Positions 1 to 12,275 of a DNA stretch of 64,000 nucleotides are shown in pieces. Each line of letters starts with the position of its first letter. Within the stretch, counting starts at the first letter, position 1. Origin of the DNA: Epiperipatus broadwayi (Eukaryota; Onychophora; Udeonychophora; Euonychophora; Peripatidae); NCBI GenBank assembly GCA_028023455.1, contig JAQFVV010000156.1:2189236-2253235 (forward strand), written 5' to 3'. The notes under the pieces are model-generated. The model was not told the DNA's origin and made no database searches. It worked only from the letters and a program-made list of their open reading frames with translations. A program made the position numbers and the translations under genes.

Positions 1-390
1 GGCGGCAATTGCTAAATTTTAATCATGATACTTACAAATCCAAAATAATATGTATTTTAACTACAAAATGGACAGTAAAGCAAATAAAAATATAATGCCT
101 GCATGGTATCTTGATTGATAAATGTGCCCAACTAAATTTATTTTAAAAAAAATTAGTAAACTTTTGTCAAATAAAAAATATTTAAAAATGTGTCTATTAA
201 TTATGGCAGAAAATTACAAAATGGACAGATAAAAAAAAATTATGTCTATAGCAGGAATTATAAATTGGAGAATTAAATGTGTTTATGAAATATAACACCT
301 GCACATGATCTTGATTGACAAATGTAATCAACTAAATTGATTTTGTTAACAAAAAAATTTGTAAAATTTTAGCAAAATGGAATCACTGTG
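1..390. repeat. Imperfect two-unit tandem duplication
   Basis: Two diverged head-to-tail units are visible. Each has a piece like TACAAAATGGACAG (about 64 and 216) followed by a CCTGCA...ATCTTGATTGA block (about 98 and 297) and then an AACTAAATT block. The second unit carries extra bases between these blocks. It lies in the intron upstream of the first MNT exon of the window. No coding potential was seen. It may continue to the left of the window. Confidence 0.6.
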
Positions 391-580
391 ACGGTCAGAT
401 TTTTTTTGATATCGTCCAGAATGCAAAGGAAAGCGTCATTTTTGTGCAGTCTCCACCATATAAATTGTGTCAAATGTGAATCGAGGTACTGGCATGCTGT
501 TCATTGATGTTATTCATTATACCATTTTGCTGCACCCCAAACTCTTTCTATGTTCTGAGTGTGAACACCAGTTTCTGAAT

Positions 581-1480
581 GGATAAAATTGGACTGGTTT
601 CTTTCCTCATTAAAACTGTGTGAAAGAATAAACAATCATTGTACAGGAGAATTTTTTGGGTTTCTTTTATCAGTGCCCATCCACTAGTGGAGAAACCAAA
701 ATCTATATTTACTTAAAATTTCATTCACAACATAATCTGACATTGAATGTGTTAAATAAATGTCAATGAAAACAAAATATGTTTACAGAATTCTATTGCC
801 CATGAAATTATATATAATTAATAGAAAAAACAGTATTTCAATTTTTTTCCCCTTCTAATTAACTCAAAGTCGTCCTGGACCTTAGAACCATATTTATATC
901 TTGGTTTTAAAAAAATCAGGAAATTCCTTAGACAGGGAACTAAATTGAAAATTAGTGTAACTTTATTTTAAGTGTAAATTATTATATAGTAGTTAATATT
1001 CATAAGCAAATATAATTTTATTAAGTTAAGACATATACTGATCTATATTTGTAAGAGTTAATTAGAATAAATAAAACAATACCTTAAATGCTATTAATAA
1101 ATGAAAATGCTAAAGTATGATCTGTTTAACTTGTATTATTTGGAAATCTACAAAGACAAAGTTTCAAGCCTATTTGAAAATATTCTCTACAAAGTATTTA
1201 CACTTCAAATATAATTCCCTTCTTTACTTGATTTTAATACATTTGAATGGAAATGACTGTTTATCAGTTGAATTATCAATTGTCATTGTTTTCACTGACA
1301 TTTACTTAACATATTCAATGTCAAATTATGTTATGAATGAAATTTTAAGTAAATGTAGATTTTGGTTTCTCCATTAGTGAATGGATACTGATAAAAACCA
1401 AAAAAAAAATTCTCCGATGCAATGATTGTTCACTCTTTTACAGAGTCTTAATGAGGAAAGAAACCAGTCCAAATTTGTAT
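581..1480. repeat. Long inverted repeat (foldback element)
   Basis: Arms of about 190 bp (581-773 and 1288-1480) are reverse complements with scattered mismatches. Shared blocks include GGACTGGTTTCTTTCCTCAT and its complement, and GTGTTAAATAAATGTCA against TGACATTTACTTAACATATT. The spacer is about 510 bp, AT-rich and non-coding. A short open frame at 1117-1377 runs through spacer and right arm and looks like chance. Weak similarity may extend outside the arms. A foldback or MITE-type transposon is the likely explanation. Confidence 0.7.
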
Positions 1481-2359
1481 GAGAATGATATAGTGGGGAG
1501 ATATCGAACTAGCAACACTGACATGGAAATTCAGGTGTTCATACCTGTCGTTTACTTGGCTGGTGAAGGTTCATAAAATGCAACTATGGTAATGGAAAGT
1601 GGTCAGGTTTTAACTAATTGGTGGCAGTATGGCAGAATTGATAATGAAAGCATTGATAAAAATCAAAAAACTTGAAAATAATTAAATACTAAACATTTCT
1701 TTGTTGTAATCAAATTGTATTATCTTTCATTTACAAATACACTCAGTTTTAATGTGCTGATAATGATAATTCATTTAGAGAGGATGCATGTTGACTAGTT
1801 TGATGAGTTGAGGATGCAATAGACCCATTAGGAATCAAAGTAATTATTTAGATAAGTAGTTGAAGTTAGCAAAATTGTTTGTTTTGAAAAAATAGATGAG
1901 AAGAGAGTATTTGCTTAAGATTTAATATGGATAAAATTGTTAAAAAGATGTGTTGAAAATTGTGCCAAGTTAAGAGAGAAAAAAATTGATTTTTTGAAAG
2001 AAATTACTTAGTATATGTAAAAAAAATATAGACTAAAGAAATAAAGGAATCTGTGCTGCATTATGTCAAATAACAAATAGGTTTTTTTTTTATTTTTTAA
2101 ACTTTTTTTATATTATTTGAATGAAATTCCCCCATAGACTAAGAATTAGATTTATAAAAGAGCACATCTATTTGCACATTCTAAATATATTTTAAGATGT
2201 CTTTAATAAAATTAGACTTCTTTTTAGAAGACTTTTGATTTTGATTTCAGTGCCACAGGATTAATAGATGAAACCTCAATTTTTAAATCTTAAATTATAA
2301 TCAGCTTTAATAGGCTTTTTCTTTCTTGTATATTTGATGTTGCAACAAAAAAAATTCAA

Positions 2360-2431
2360 GCGTTGGTAGCCTAGCGGTTAACATAGCTGCCTTCCAAGCA
2401 GATGGCCCGGGTTCGTTTCCCGGTCAACGCA
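2360..2431 (+). tRNA. tRNA-Gly(TCC)-like gene or tRNA-derived SINE copy
   Basis: The 72-nt sequence folds as a tRNA. Acceptor stem is GCGTTGG with TCAACGC (one G-T pair), the anticodon loop is CTTCCAA with T33 and anticodon TCC (glycine), and the T stem is CCGGG/CCCGG. The anticodon arm and T stem resemble metazoan tRNA-Gly(TCC). Two things are odd. The T loop is TTCGTTT, lacking the nearly invariant A58, and the D arm pairs poorly. The 3' flank reads TTTGACATATG followed by ten A, which closely matches the tail of the short SINE at 62789-62864. It could therefore be a retroposed tRNA-Gly SINE and not a working gene. Confidence 0.65.
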
Positions 2432-2946
2432 TTTGACATATGAAAAAAAAAATCTGTTTAGTATTAGTTAGGACATAGAGATTTGATAATACTTTTGGTG
2501 TAGAAAAATGAATTTGAATTATTTCACATACACCAGGATCTTACTGTGTATAGTGGAGATCCAAGTTTGCAAAGCTTTATTTTTATTCTGAGTGGTTAAG
2601 TGCATTTTTAAGTATTCGTAGTTGTGAAATCATTCATGAAGTAGCCTAAGTATTTGAATAGTTATTTAACTGAGATTTTTACATTGGTGTAAATGCATAT
2701 TTATAGACTTCAAAGCTGCAGAATGAATAAAAAATTGAAAGTCATTTATAGATTTTATTTTCAAGTGTATTCTTTATATAAATATATAGTTTTGTTTTTT
2801 GTTTTTTTGAAAAAAAAAATAAAACCTGAAAAAAAAGGGAAATTTAGTTTTTAATTTCTTATTGTGAAAACAGAATTTCATGATTTTTTTTCAAAAGGAT
2901 TTTAACTAATATATATATATTTATGCTTTGCGTTTTTGATCTTTAG

Positions 2947-3121
2947 TCTTTAAAAAGAAAAGAAAGAGAATATGAACATGAATTGGAACAATTGGCAAGA
3001 GAGAAAATTGCTTTGCAGCAGCGGTTTGCAACTCTGAAAAAAGAACTTTCTTCGAAAATGGATGTAGATTTGAAGCCATTCATTCATGATGATAATAGTA
3101 ATTCAACTTCTACTGCATCAG
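2947..3121 (+). CDS. MNT: MNT orthologue, leucine-zipper exon (internal)
   Basis: This exon encodes 58 codons plus one base, beginning SLKRKEREYEHELEQL, then AREKIALQQRFATLKKEL, and ending with NSTSTAS. This matches the end of helix 2, the leucine zipper and the post-zipper region of vertebrate MNT, which also has a conserved STSTAS just before an exon border. MNT dimerises with MAX through this zipper, binds E-boxes and represses MYC target genes in the nucleus. The acceptor is CTTTAG ending at 2946; the donor is GTACTG from 3122 (phase 1). The basic and first-helix exons must lie upstream of the window. I am confident in the family; the exact isoform is inferred. Confidence 0.92.
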
Positions 3122-3706
3122 GTACTGTTATGAATTACATCTAGATAATAGCTTTATCATTTTAGATATGCTTTATTAAACGCTTGCATAATGTTTAGAT
3201 ACATAAAAAAACAAAACAATGAATTACTTATGACGCAAGGATTATGACTTTTTGGGCATTGGCAGTTCAGTACTATATTTTAAGAATTTGGGAATCTTAA
3301 TAGTATTAGTTGTAGAGTAAATGATTGTTATGGAGAATTCAATATGAAATTTTTTATCTTTGAAGCTTTTAAGCTAGGATTCTCTGTTGAGATTGGAAAC
3401 ATTCGTGATACCACAATATCGATCTACCGAAATATTTTTCATTTCTAAAAACCTGTCAGATTTTTTAAAAAAAGCTTTGTATTATTTAATATTACAACTG
3501 AAATGAGTTGGGAAATTAATCTGTATCATGTAAGGATTGCTCAATAAATGAGCAGTTGGGTTCTGAAAGACTTGATCTAATTAGTTCTGTTTGTATGGGT
3601 TATCCCATCCTCATTTGTCATCACCAATAATTTATTTTTGTGATTGGTTCTGAAGAAGTTTCAATAATCTTTTTCACTGCTGATGATAACTTGTTTTTCT
3701 TTTTAG

Positions 3707-3736
3707 TTCTGCATGAGTACCCACCATCTGCACCAT
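3707..3736 (+). other. Candidate alternative (poison) microexon in MNT intron
   Basis: A 30-nt segment is bordered by a strong pyrimidine-rich acceptor (TTGTTTTTCTTTTTAG) and a good donor (GTAAGA). Joined to the upstream exon in phase 1 it reads V-L-H-E-Y-P-P-S-A-P and then leaves one T. Joined to the next exon, that T forms TAA, so inclusion would end the protein just after the zipper, removing the Q/T/V-rich C-terminus. This is inferred from splice signals alone. Confidence 0.3.
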
Positions 3737-5229
3737 GTAAGAATGATTTAATCTTCCTCTTACCTTCTTATTCTGTACTTTGCCATCAAGAATGATCATA
3801 AAAAGCTATCTTGATGAAAATTGTGTCCAGACAAGAAAGTCTTCTGACAGCTATTGCTTCCAGGCTAATGTTTTTGTGATCCATAAAACACAATTGATCA
3901 AACACAGAAAGCAAGAATATGTCTCCAGAAGTCAATCACTCTCCTTATATATAAATAATTTAAGCTTTCCTTTGAAAGTCATTTTTGCCATACCAATACT
4001 AACTCGTTTCTTTTATGCTGTGATCATCTTCCTTTATGAATTGATCATCTGCTCCCCTATGCTGATGTTTTCTACAATAGAACGTTTTGCCATAATCATT
4101 ATTTTCATCTTTCCTACATTCATCTTCATATTCTTTTGATATGTAGGCTATTGGAAAATGTAAGAGAGGGATATATATTTTTTAAAGGACAAAGAATCAC
4201 TATACAATTTAGAGATGATCAACCAATCATAAGAGGTTCAGTAAAATTCCTGCAAAAAATTGTGTCCACTCTCATTGTATTACTTTTAAAGTGTACTGAC
4301 TTGGATTTGAGTTTTAGATAAATTGTCGAAATTTTTTTATGTCACAAACTTAGGGGTCTTTTTTTTTCTGGTTGCCAATCTGGCGGACCATTCAAAACTG
4401 AACTGAAAATAGATATTTAGAATATAGCTGTCAGATTAATATCAGTTAATCAAATGAATGTCTGTTGATTGTGAAATAGTAAATAGATTGCTCTTGTTCA
4501 ACTCCCAAATCTATGGATACCTTTTATAACCATTTCTACAAATTAATAAGGGTTCCGTATTCATTCTTTTTGAGCAGTGGTTAGTCATGAATTACCATGC
4601 AATTCAACTTTTCTAATTCAAAGGGTATGGATTATTGAATAAACATTGCCAGTTCACCTTGACTTTCCATTTCTTAATTCTTTAATCTGGAGTAATTATT
4701 TCATTTATTCACTGTTATCAGATGCAACGTAAAATTGAATTTCTGTGGAACACTTAGGTCATCCTTCATCATATTTTCGGCATTATTTCTGCATTGCTTG
4801 CTATGTTACCAGTTTTAGTACTGAAGTGCGGACTAATTCTTTCCTAAGCATTTAAGTATTATTTTATCTTGCTTGAATAGTAAATATGGGTATTACATGC
4901 GTACATATCACATGTAATTGCGATTTTCAAATATTGTCAATCTTTTGCTGAATGACATTCTTTTCAAGTTTTATTCTAGAAAAGTTTTTGCCTTGACATA
5001 TCTTTGACTTGCTCTTTAGCTAAGTCATTTAAAATAATTTGATATCTTGATTAATCTGGATATCCATCTTTTAGCATCATATTCACCCCGAGGCTATTCC
5101 ATATTTTAATACGTTAAGTGATGTTAGTGATATTTTTTTCTTACTTGTATATTTTACTTTTGATTTCAGCATATTAATCCTATCATATCGTTGTCCTTAT
5201 GTTGCTACATGTTCTATAATTGGCATTTT

Positions 5230-5461
5230 TATATAAATACAATTTATTTAAACCACTTCGAACACTTTTTAAAGCAAAACCCTTTATTTGGACATATATA
5301 CATACACCTACGTTTCAAGGATGTTTTTTTAAGAGATTAAAATAAATTGGCTCTGAAGAAGACTGCAGGACAGTCGAAATGTAGGTGTATGTATATATGT
5401 ACAAACAAAGGGTTTTGCTAAAAAGTATTCGAAATGGGTTGGATAAATTGTATTTATATAA
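5230..5461. mobile_element. Palindromic MITE-like element with hammerhead-like centre
   Basis: Arms 5230-5311 and 5381-5461 are reverse complements with a few mismatches and one or two indels; both hold ACATATATACATACACCTAC or its complement and the block GCAAAACCCTTT. The roughly 70-nt centre contains CTGAAGA, a 5-bp GACTG/CAGTC hairpin and GAAA. No open frame of note is present. It is probably a non-autonomous element, perhaps derived from the repeats of a Penelope-like element. Confidence 0.7.
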
Positions 5462-7397
5462 GATATTACAGCAAAATAAAGAAAAGGGTGATTTTGGTAA
5501 TATTTCTGATGAATTGTTATTCTATTAAGTATTCTGGCTGTATATAAATAAGTATTGTGGATTACTTGCATTAAAAACAACTTTTTCAAGTGACTAGCAT
5601 TTTTTAATATTATTTCTACTAAAATACAATCCCAAATTCAGTTCTGTGATTAATTTCCTATTTTATGTTTTCAATTTTATTAATAACTTAATGAATATAT
5701 TTATAATTATTAATTTTAAGTAATTTATTATAATCAATCTTTATTTTATTTTCAAAAATACATTGCTTTAGTCTTTTTAATATTTATTTTATTAACTCTT
5801 TTTTTTTTTCATTGCATAACTTTTGTAATATACCTTACAGTTTTGAAGCAGTTTAAATGATGTAAATAAATATTTTTTTATTTATTTTTACTTTGTGTAT
5901 CATTGCATCATAAGCTTTTATCAGTGTTAAACTTTTTAAAATCACTATGGAGTTAGTTGTTGTTATGTTTTGATATTTTTTTTTAATCTCAGCAGAAACT
6001 ACTTATAGAGTCAAGCAACTTATATTTGTTGATTTGAAATTCAGTTATTGTTTTTTTTTTTTGATTGACTTGATTTCAAAATTTTCTGAAAAATGATTTT
6101 AATCGCTCTTAGTAAAGATCTTGTATAGAACTGATAAAAGATAATTGACTGAATAATTTCTAATTCTGTGTGTGTGTGTATATATATATATATTTGCATC
6201 TTTCTAAAATATCTTCACTTTTGTATTCTTTCAAATATCTGGAATACCTATACTATTTAAGCATTTGATGTATATTTTGCCAACAATTTATCTATTTCTT
6301 CACATTTGATTTAAAATATATAGGTTTGGTTGCAGATGTGAGCATACTTATATATGTAGACAGTATCTTTATTACATCTCCATTGAACACGCATCATAAA
6401 AAAAAAATTTCTTTTTTGTGAATCAGACTTAGAAAATAAAACTTTCACAATAAGCAAGTCTCCCTTCTCCTATGCACTAGTCATTTTAAAATATTCCTTT
6501 TCACTATTATCGTATTAATTTGTTTGTATATAGTTATAGTATATTTTCTGTTGTTACAATATAATGTGCATAGTATCAATCAAAGTTTTAAAAGAAAATG
6601 CTGTATTTACAGCTTAAATGTAATTAGAAGCTAAGAGAGGCAAACAAAATACAGATATTAACTGCCATTTGTAAATACAAACTATTTGAGACTGCTACTA
6701 GAACTTCAAAACTTTAAAACAGGCAAAACTCTTCATACCATAGTGCCACTTAGTGGTTTAACATCAAAACTTATCAGTTATCAAATGAAAGCAAAGATGA
6801 TATTTAAAATTTTACAAATTAAAATAAAAAGCTTTTAATACAAATAAAAATTTAACAAAAATTTATCCATATGAAATAAACTTCTAATTATTGAAAGAAT
6901 AATTTTTGTTTTAAAACAATTACTTAACTGTTTAGTTGCTTTATAAGGGTAGAAACATAACTATTTATATTTGTAAAAATAAAAATTTTGAATATTCTTG
7001 ATTCTTTCTCTTTTTTTCTAAGGAAAATATTTCACTTTGATAGGATACTTTTTAAATTGAAGGTAAAATTGCTAATGGCAGAATTATGATAAAGGGATGG
7101 CAATATGATTTGTAATAATTTTTTTTTTTTTTAGACTAATGCAAAGGGGAAACATAAAGTTTGTCTTTTAATCTATATCTTTATAAATGTAAACATATGT
7201 TTTACTAAATAAAAGGCAACACTAATATTGTATTAATTCAAAGAAAACTGTAAAAATATTAAATACAATCCTAATACATGTTCAGTGCTGAATAATCAAA
7301 GCAAGGCAATTAAAAATGCATTAATATTTTCAAATTGTTATCTTAGTATTTAAAACTAATTATTTATTTTTTGAGTGCTATGTTTAATTTGTAATAT

Positions 7398-7670
7398 TCA
7401 TAAGGGAATTACCCCGATACATGCGCTGTATGAATTTATAAAGCTGAGGAATAGTCTCACTCTCAACACAAGATAGTCTTTGAAAAGATAAGAATGAATC
7501 CACTTCATTTTTTTTTACCTAAATTGATATATATATCGGCGAATCTTTAGGTAAAAGAAAATAAGGTGGATTCATTCTTATCTTTTCAAAGGCTCTATCT
7601 AGTGTTTAGAATGAGAGTATTCCTCAGCCTTATAAATTAATACAGCACTTGTGTCAGGTCCTTATGACTA
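7398..7670. mobile_element. Palindromic MITE-like element
   Basis: Arms of about 120 bp (7398-7523 and 7546-7668) are reverse complements. Both carry GATAAGAATGAATCCAC or its complement, and the outer ends share CATAAGG. The spacer is about 22 nt and AT-rich. It lies in the MNT intron. A diverged half-copy of the same arm appears at about 32120-32220. It contains no coding sequence. Confidence 0.7.
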
Positions 7671-9336
7671 TTACAATAACTAGTATTGCATTTAATTTTT
7701 TACATATTATTGACAGCATTATCACTGTTATTTTTCAAATATATGTTCTAACACAAAGCTCATAAAATGCTTATTTGTTTTATTGCCAATATGGAGAAGT
7801 AAATTCTGCAATAACATGATAAGCTTGCCCATGTTGATCAAGAATTCAATGTACATGCTAATCATTTGTGAAGGATGGAGATTTACTGTATATATGATTT
7901 GAAAAATAATATTGAGAGTTATTCTGAAAGCATATGAATTTTGATACTTTGTGATTTTTTTATATTTTATTTTACCCCCTTTAAACTTTATATTCTTTTT
8001 AAGAAGTCACAGTAACATTAGTAAATGGTCTCAATCAAATAAACTGTATATTATGTGGATCAGATATACTAGCCTATAAAGATTGTGAGTTTTTTAATTT
8101 GTTACTTGAACAAAAAAAAATTAAGATTTAATGTATATTAAACAAAAGATTTTAATATTATATAAATAAATGTGAGAAATTCACAATTGAAAAATTTAAA
8201 AAAAAAAAAATGTTTGAAATAACCCAGTTTGTTTGGTCACTTCAGAAATATACCTGACATGGTATTAATAAAACTAAATTTAAATTTTTAAATATACCTG
8301 TTCATTTGATATGTGAATTTGACAGCATTACTGACAACTGCTTCATAAAAAAATTACACTTAGTTAATGGCGAATTACTTCTTTCACATAAAATAATAAA
8401 AATTACGGATTATTAAATATAAAATGGAATTGCTTCCTTTGTATAAAATGCTTGTAATATAAATTTTGATTTAGTTAGGTATAGTTGTTTATTTATAAAA
8501 ATAAATTTAAATTTTTTTTTAATTGGTTGTGAATTTGCTACATGACAGCCCTGCAGGCAAATATTCGAATGAAAATATATGACAGCTTTACGGACAAATA
8601 TTCACATGGATTTTATATATAAAATAGTAATTAGTGGAAGAACATTATTATAACCTTCAACCAATAATTGTTAAGAATAAAAAAGATTACAAATATTTGT
8701 AGGAAAAAGAAAGTACAGTTGTTTAACTTATCTCTAAAGAAAAATGCTTGTAAGAGAACATAAATCTCAGTTAACCTACTGGCATCTTTAATACTGTGTA
8801 TATTTACACACCTTTTCACCACATTATGTGTATATCAAGTCAATATAATATATACCTCTATATCTGCCGAAATAGAAGCTTCTGCTTGATTTACTTGTAC
8901 ATAGGCATCCAATACTTTATTGCAGATTTTTTGATAACCAGAACATAAATTACCCATTAATCCTAGATAGATTTAAAGATTTTTGTTTTGGTCAGTAGAC
9001 CAATTAATTATTTTGAATAGTAATTCCATTGATATGCACTCAAATTTTAATTTTGCACTTTTATTATTTCTTAGCATCAATAATATATTTAAAGGTAAAA
9101 CAGGCTTTATATACATGATAAAAACATTACTCATGAGATTCTGGTTGGTATTTGAATGATTTTTGCATGCTTTTTACTCTATAGTTAAGAATGGTTAGAT
9201 TTTCATTTATCATTAAATCATTGGTAAGGGACTGGTTACTTGAAAAAGCAGCGTAGCCTGTTAGTCCCAAATATGAACTCCATATTATGGATATGATAGC
9301 AAAAGGTGCTGCACTATGAGGCACAGATGTGAATAT

Positions 9337-10852
9337 ATAGATATTTGTTTTTAAATATATGAATTTTTGGTTCTAGTAAACTATTAACTGTGCAGCCTTT
9401 GGTGGTGCTGTTTCTGTGTAAAAACACAGAATTATACCGCTTGCGTGGCCGAACCTACGGCTAATATACGAGTAGTTCGTATGTAGTGGTTATAATACGC
9501 AGCCAATTCTTCTGCGTTCAATAACACTGTCTACTAACAATACTATGATCGTATAGTTTGCCGTTGATTTTATTGCGGGTTGAATTCCTATGCATATTGA
9601 CAGAATTTGTATTGTCGCTAGAATTTAAGATGAGAGTGTGAGCATTGTCATCTTTTTCAAGTGTTTATTTGTTGATGTTTATGATTTTCCGTATTTCCCA
9701 ACTGAAAGATTTTTGCATACTAGTAATTTTCAGCGTATTATTGATATTTGTAAAAAAAAATTTTTTTTGGCTAATTTTGGCTTTTTTGGGGGTCAAAAAA
9801 GACAAAATAAAATTTCTCAAGCTCTCTGGCAAACGGTTGGAGTTGTTTGCGGAAAAATACCGTTTCTGTCATGACTCGGACGAGAATTGAAAAAGAAGAA
9901 CAAAATGTCTACCACGTTATTATATTTGTGGGACGTCCCAAACAGAGAAAGTGAGGCAGTTGCAAGCCCAAAACATCCTGCCATTCGTTACAGTTGATTT
10001 ACTTCAGTCATATGTGGTTAATACATTTATTTTCTGGAAAGAATTTGTGTTTTGTTTGCGATTATTTTTATCTGTAAATCATGTAATTAATACCCAGAAT
10101 GACAATGTTGAAAAGGGGCGGCGTAGTTTGTTGGACATCTCTCGATTGATTGATTTTTTAAAAAAATACTTCTTCTTTTGACATACCCCGTATTTATAAA
10201 TGTAAGATAAAATACCAAACAATTCTTTTCGTTTATAAGCAAATACGGACATCTGAGGCGGAGTTTGTTGGACAGGTTTGAATTTTTTTTGCTAAATCAA
10301 TCAACAGCAAACCCCTTCATTTTTAACATAATTCAAAAAGAAAGTGTCGATTCTAATTTTAAATAACAACAACAAAAAAAAAAAGAAAGTCGTATGTAAA
10401 GCAAATTGTGTATATTTGAGATATTCCAAAAAAAGGTTAAAACTGTCCCTTATTACTTTGAAATGTATCGAATCCAAAACAAAAAAATAAAAGACGTCTG
10501 TAAAAAAGAAACAGTAGATTTAGAATGGAAATCCCCCCCTCTCCCAATAAAGGCGTATGTCAAAAATTATGTACTTTTGAGATCCAAAAAAAAGGTCAAA
10601 GTCTCCTTTATAGTTTTAAATTTATCAAATGAAAACCAAAAAAATAATTATGTCCAAAACAAACAACTATATATTAAATATTAAAAAAAAAAATTACAGC
10701 CGTTTGTTAAAATACGATCTATTAGATAAAAAAAATCTAGCGGCCCGGTAATGTTATAATGCTTTGTTTTTAACTAGAAACAGCGCCACCAAAGGCTGCA
10801 CAGTTAATAGTTTACTAGAACCGAATTTTTATATATATAAAAAATATCTACA
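9337..10852. mobile_element. Non-autonomous TIR DNA transposon, copy 1
   Basis: Terminal inverted repeats of about 80 bp (9337-9417 and 10776-10852) hold a well conserved 50-bp core, with GGTTCTAGTAAACTATTAAC on the left and its complement on the right. The interior is 1.35 kb with A and T runs; its short open frames (9638-9890, 9951-10181, 10406-10684) do not resemble a transposase. Subterminal sequence, including a CGGCCC...TTAT...TTTGTTT block near the right end and ACAGAA-TATACC near the left, is shared with the element at 12821-14101, so both belong to one family. Superfamily is not assigned. A clear target-site duplication was not found. Confidence 0.75.
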
Positions 10853-11612
10853 TTTGTAATTGTTTAAACAGCAGGCATTTGAAAAAAACTGTTTACATTA
10901 ATTTTAATCTCAAAATAAATTATGATAGCAATTTATTATTTTTTATCCAGCAAGCTTTTATTATTATTTTTTGTAAAAAATACATTTTAAAGGACATGTT
11001 AAGTGAATTTTAGTGCATGATAAGTAAACTATGAAACTGTTAATCCAGTAATTGTGTTGATCAAAATCATGTAAACCTGGAATTACCTATAGATAATCCC
11101 ACTTTATAAACTTGTAACAATTGATTAATTTGGCAAACTTGCATATTAAAAATTAAATGTTGCAGCTAATAAATTATAATTTGTTTGGATTAATTTTTTG
11201 AAAAAATACTGTCAAAATATTGTCCATTGGTGTTTTACAAAAACATAAATAAAAGCTCTCTAAGTTAATCTTTATTTTTTTAATATTTGTAACATCTTTC
11301 TAAAGTTAATGCTAAAATAAATTTGTTGTAAGATGTGACAAATTGGCTTAAGTTCAAAACCTTAGACTATTTAAATATTTTTAAGCCAAAAAATAGTTTG
11401 GAGATATGATGTCTATTGTATTAACAAACCAACTTATGTGATTAAATGTTGTTTGTTTCATTTTTTGTTGACCCTTCTTTGGACAGTGGTTAATTAATTA
11501 GTCAGATTTTTTTTTTAAAAAAAATCTTAAATCCTGGACATGTTTTTTTTCTTTTTAATATCCATGTATTATTTTATATACTAATCTAATATTGTTATTT
11601 GAATTATTTCAG

Positions 11613-12275
11613 AATGTGGTCCTCTAAGTGATGATGATGGTGACATAAAGCTGCCTCTTATTCAGGCTCAAGCCACTCTTCAGCTTACAACCTTAGCGAC
11701 ATTAAGTACTGTAGCTGCTAATACACAGCATATTATCACTACTCCAAAAAACTGTTCTGATTTGCCACCAGCAACAACTAGTAGTGCTGCAGACACAGCA
11801 ACAACAGTAACACTTAAACCGGTGGTAGTGTCAACTACTCTTGCTCAGCAAAATGCAAGGTCGTTGACTCAATCTGTCACACAGGCAATGTTTCCAATAG
11901 CCACTCAAGCTGTAAACTCAATGATTGTTCATCCAGTGCAAATGATTGCTCCCAATACAACGGCAATGAAAGTAACAACTTCGCAATTAACCGCTGCAAA
12001 ATCTGTACCAGTAGTTGTTAGCAAATCAAATGCGACATTTCTGCAGAAACCTGTTCTTTCATCTATAACAACAACTGGTAGTCAGCCTACAACTCAGACT
12101 TTAACATTCGCACAAGTTCCTCTCAAAGTTGGCTCCACAGCAATGACTGGATTAGCAGCAGTGGTCAGCAAAAACAATATTCATCCGGCTTCGGCGTCAA
12201 ACAAACCTGTAGCACAACTTCTCCAGCAAACAATTACCCAGCAGGCCATAGCGCAACAAACGATATCAGTTCAAG
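11613..12275 (+). CDS. MNT: MNT orthologue, Q/T/V-rich internal exon
   Basis: The exon completes the split codon with AA (giving Glu after STSTAS) and continues CGPLSDDDGDIKLPLIQAQ into a long low-complexity region rich in Thr, Val, Ala, Gln and Ser, with repeated short patterns such as KPVVVS and VQMIAPN. Vertebrate MNT also has an acidic patch after the zipper followed by a long low-complexity C-terminal region, so the layout fits although residues are poorly conserved. The acceptor is TTATTTCAG ending at 11612; the donor is GTAATG from 12276 (phase 1). The frame stays open across all 663 bases. The region probably serves in transcriptional regulation; no catalytic domain is visible. Confidence 0.88.

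Larger units (their letters stand above)
3122..11612 (+). other. MNT intron (about 8.5 kb) with several mobile elements
   Basis: The intron starts GTACTG and ends in TTATTTCAG. It holds a candidate alternative microexon (3707-3736), a palindromic element with a hammerhead-like core (5230-5461), another palindromic element (7398-7670) and a 1.5-kb TIR transposon (9337-10852). A pair of diverged direct repeats of about 37 bp with GACAGC...CAAATATTC lies at 8543-8620. Open frames at 3780-4321, 5329-5589 and 8631-8822 match nothing I recognise and have AT-rich composition. The rest is AT-rich sequence with homopolymer runs. Confidence 0.75.

Noticed and set aside
3780-4321. Overlapping open frames on the + strand (119 and 61 codons)
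   Set aside because: No recognisable motifs, intronic position, and composition explains the Ile/Phe-rich translation. The opposite strand also has a partly open frame, so neither is supported.
7985-8125. Short frame reading INCILCGSDILAYKDC, looking like an exon or zinc-binding segment
   Set aside because: Only about 40 codons, no convincing splice sites at both ends and no family recognised; it would also break the MNT frame.
9638-10684. Open frames inside the first TIR transposon as a transposase
   Set aside because: They overlap in different frames, are Lys/Phe-rich and lack DDE/DDD-type spacing.
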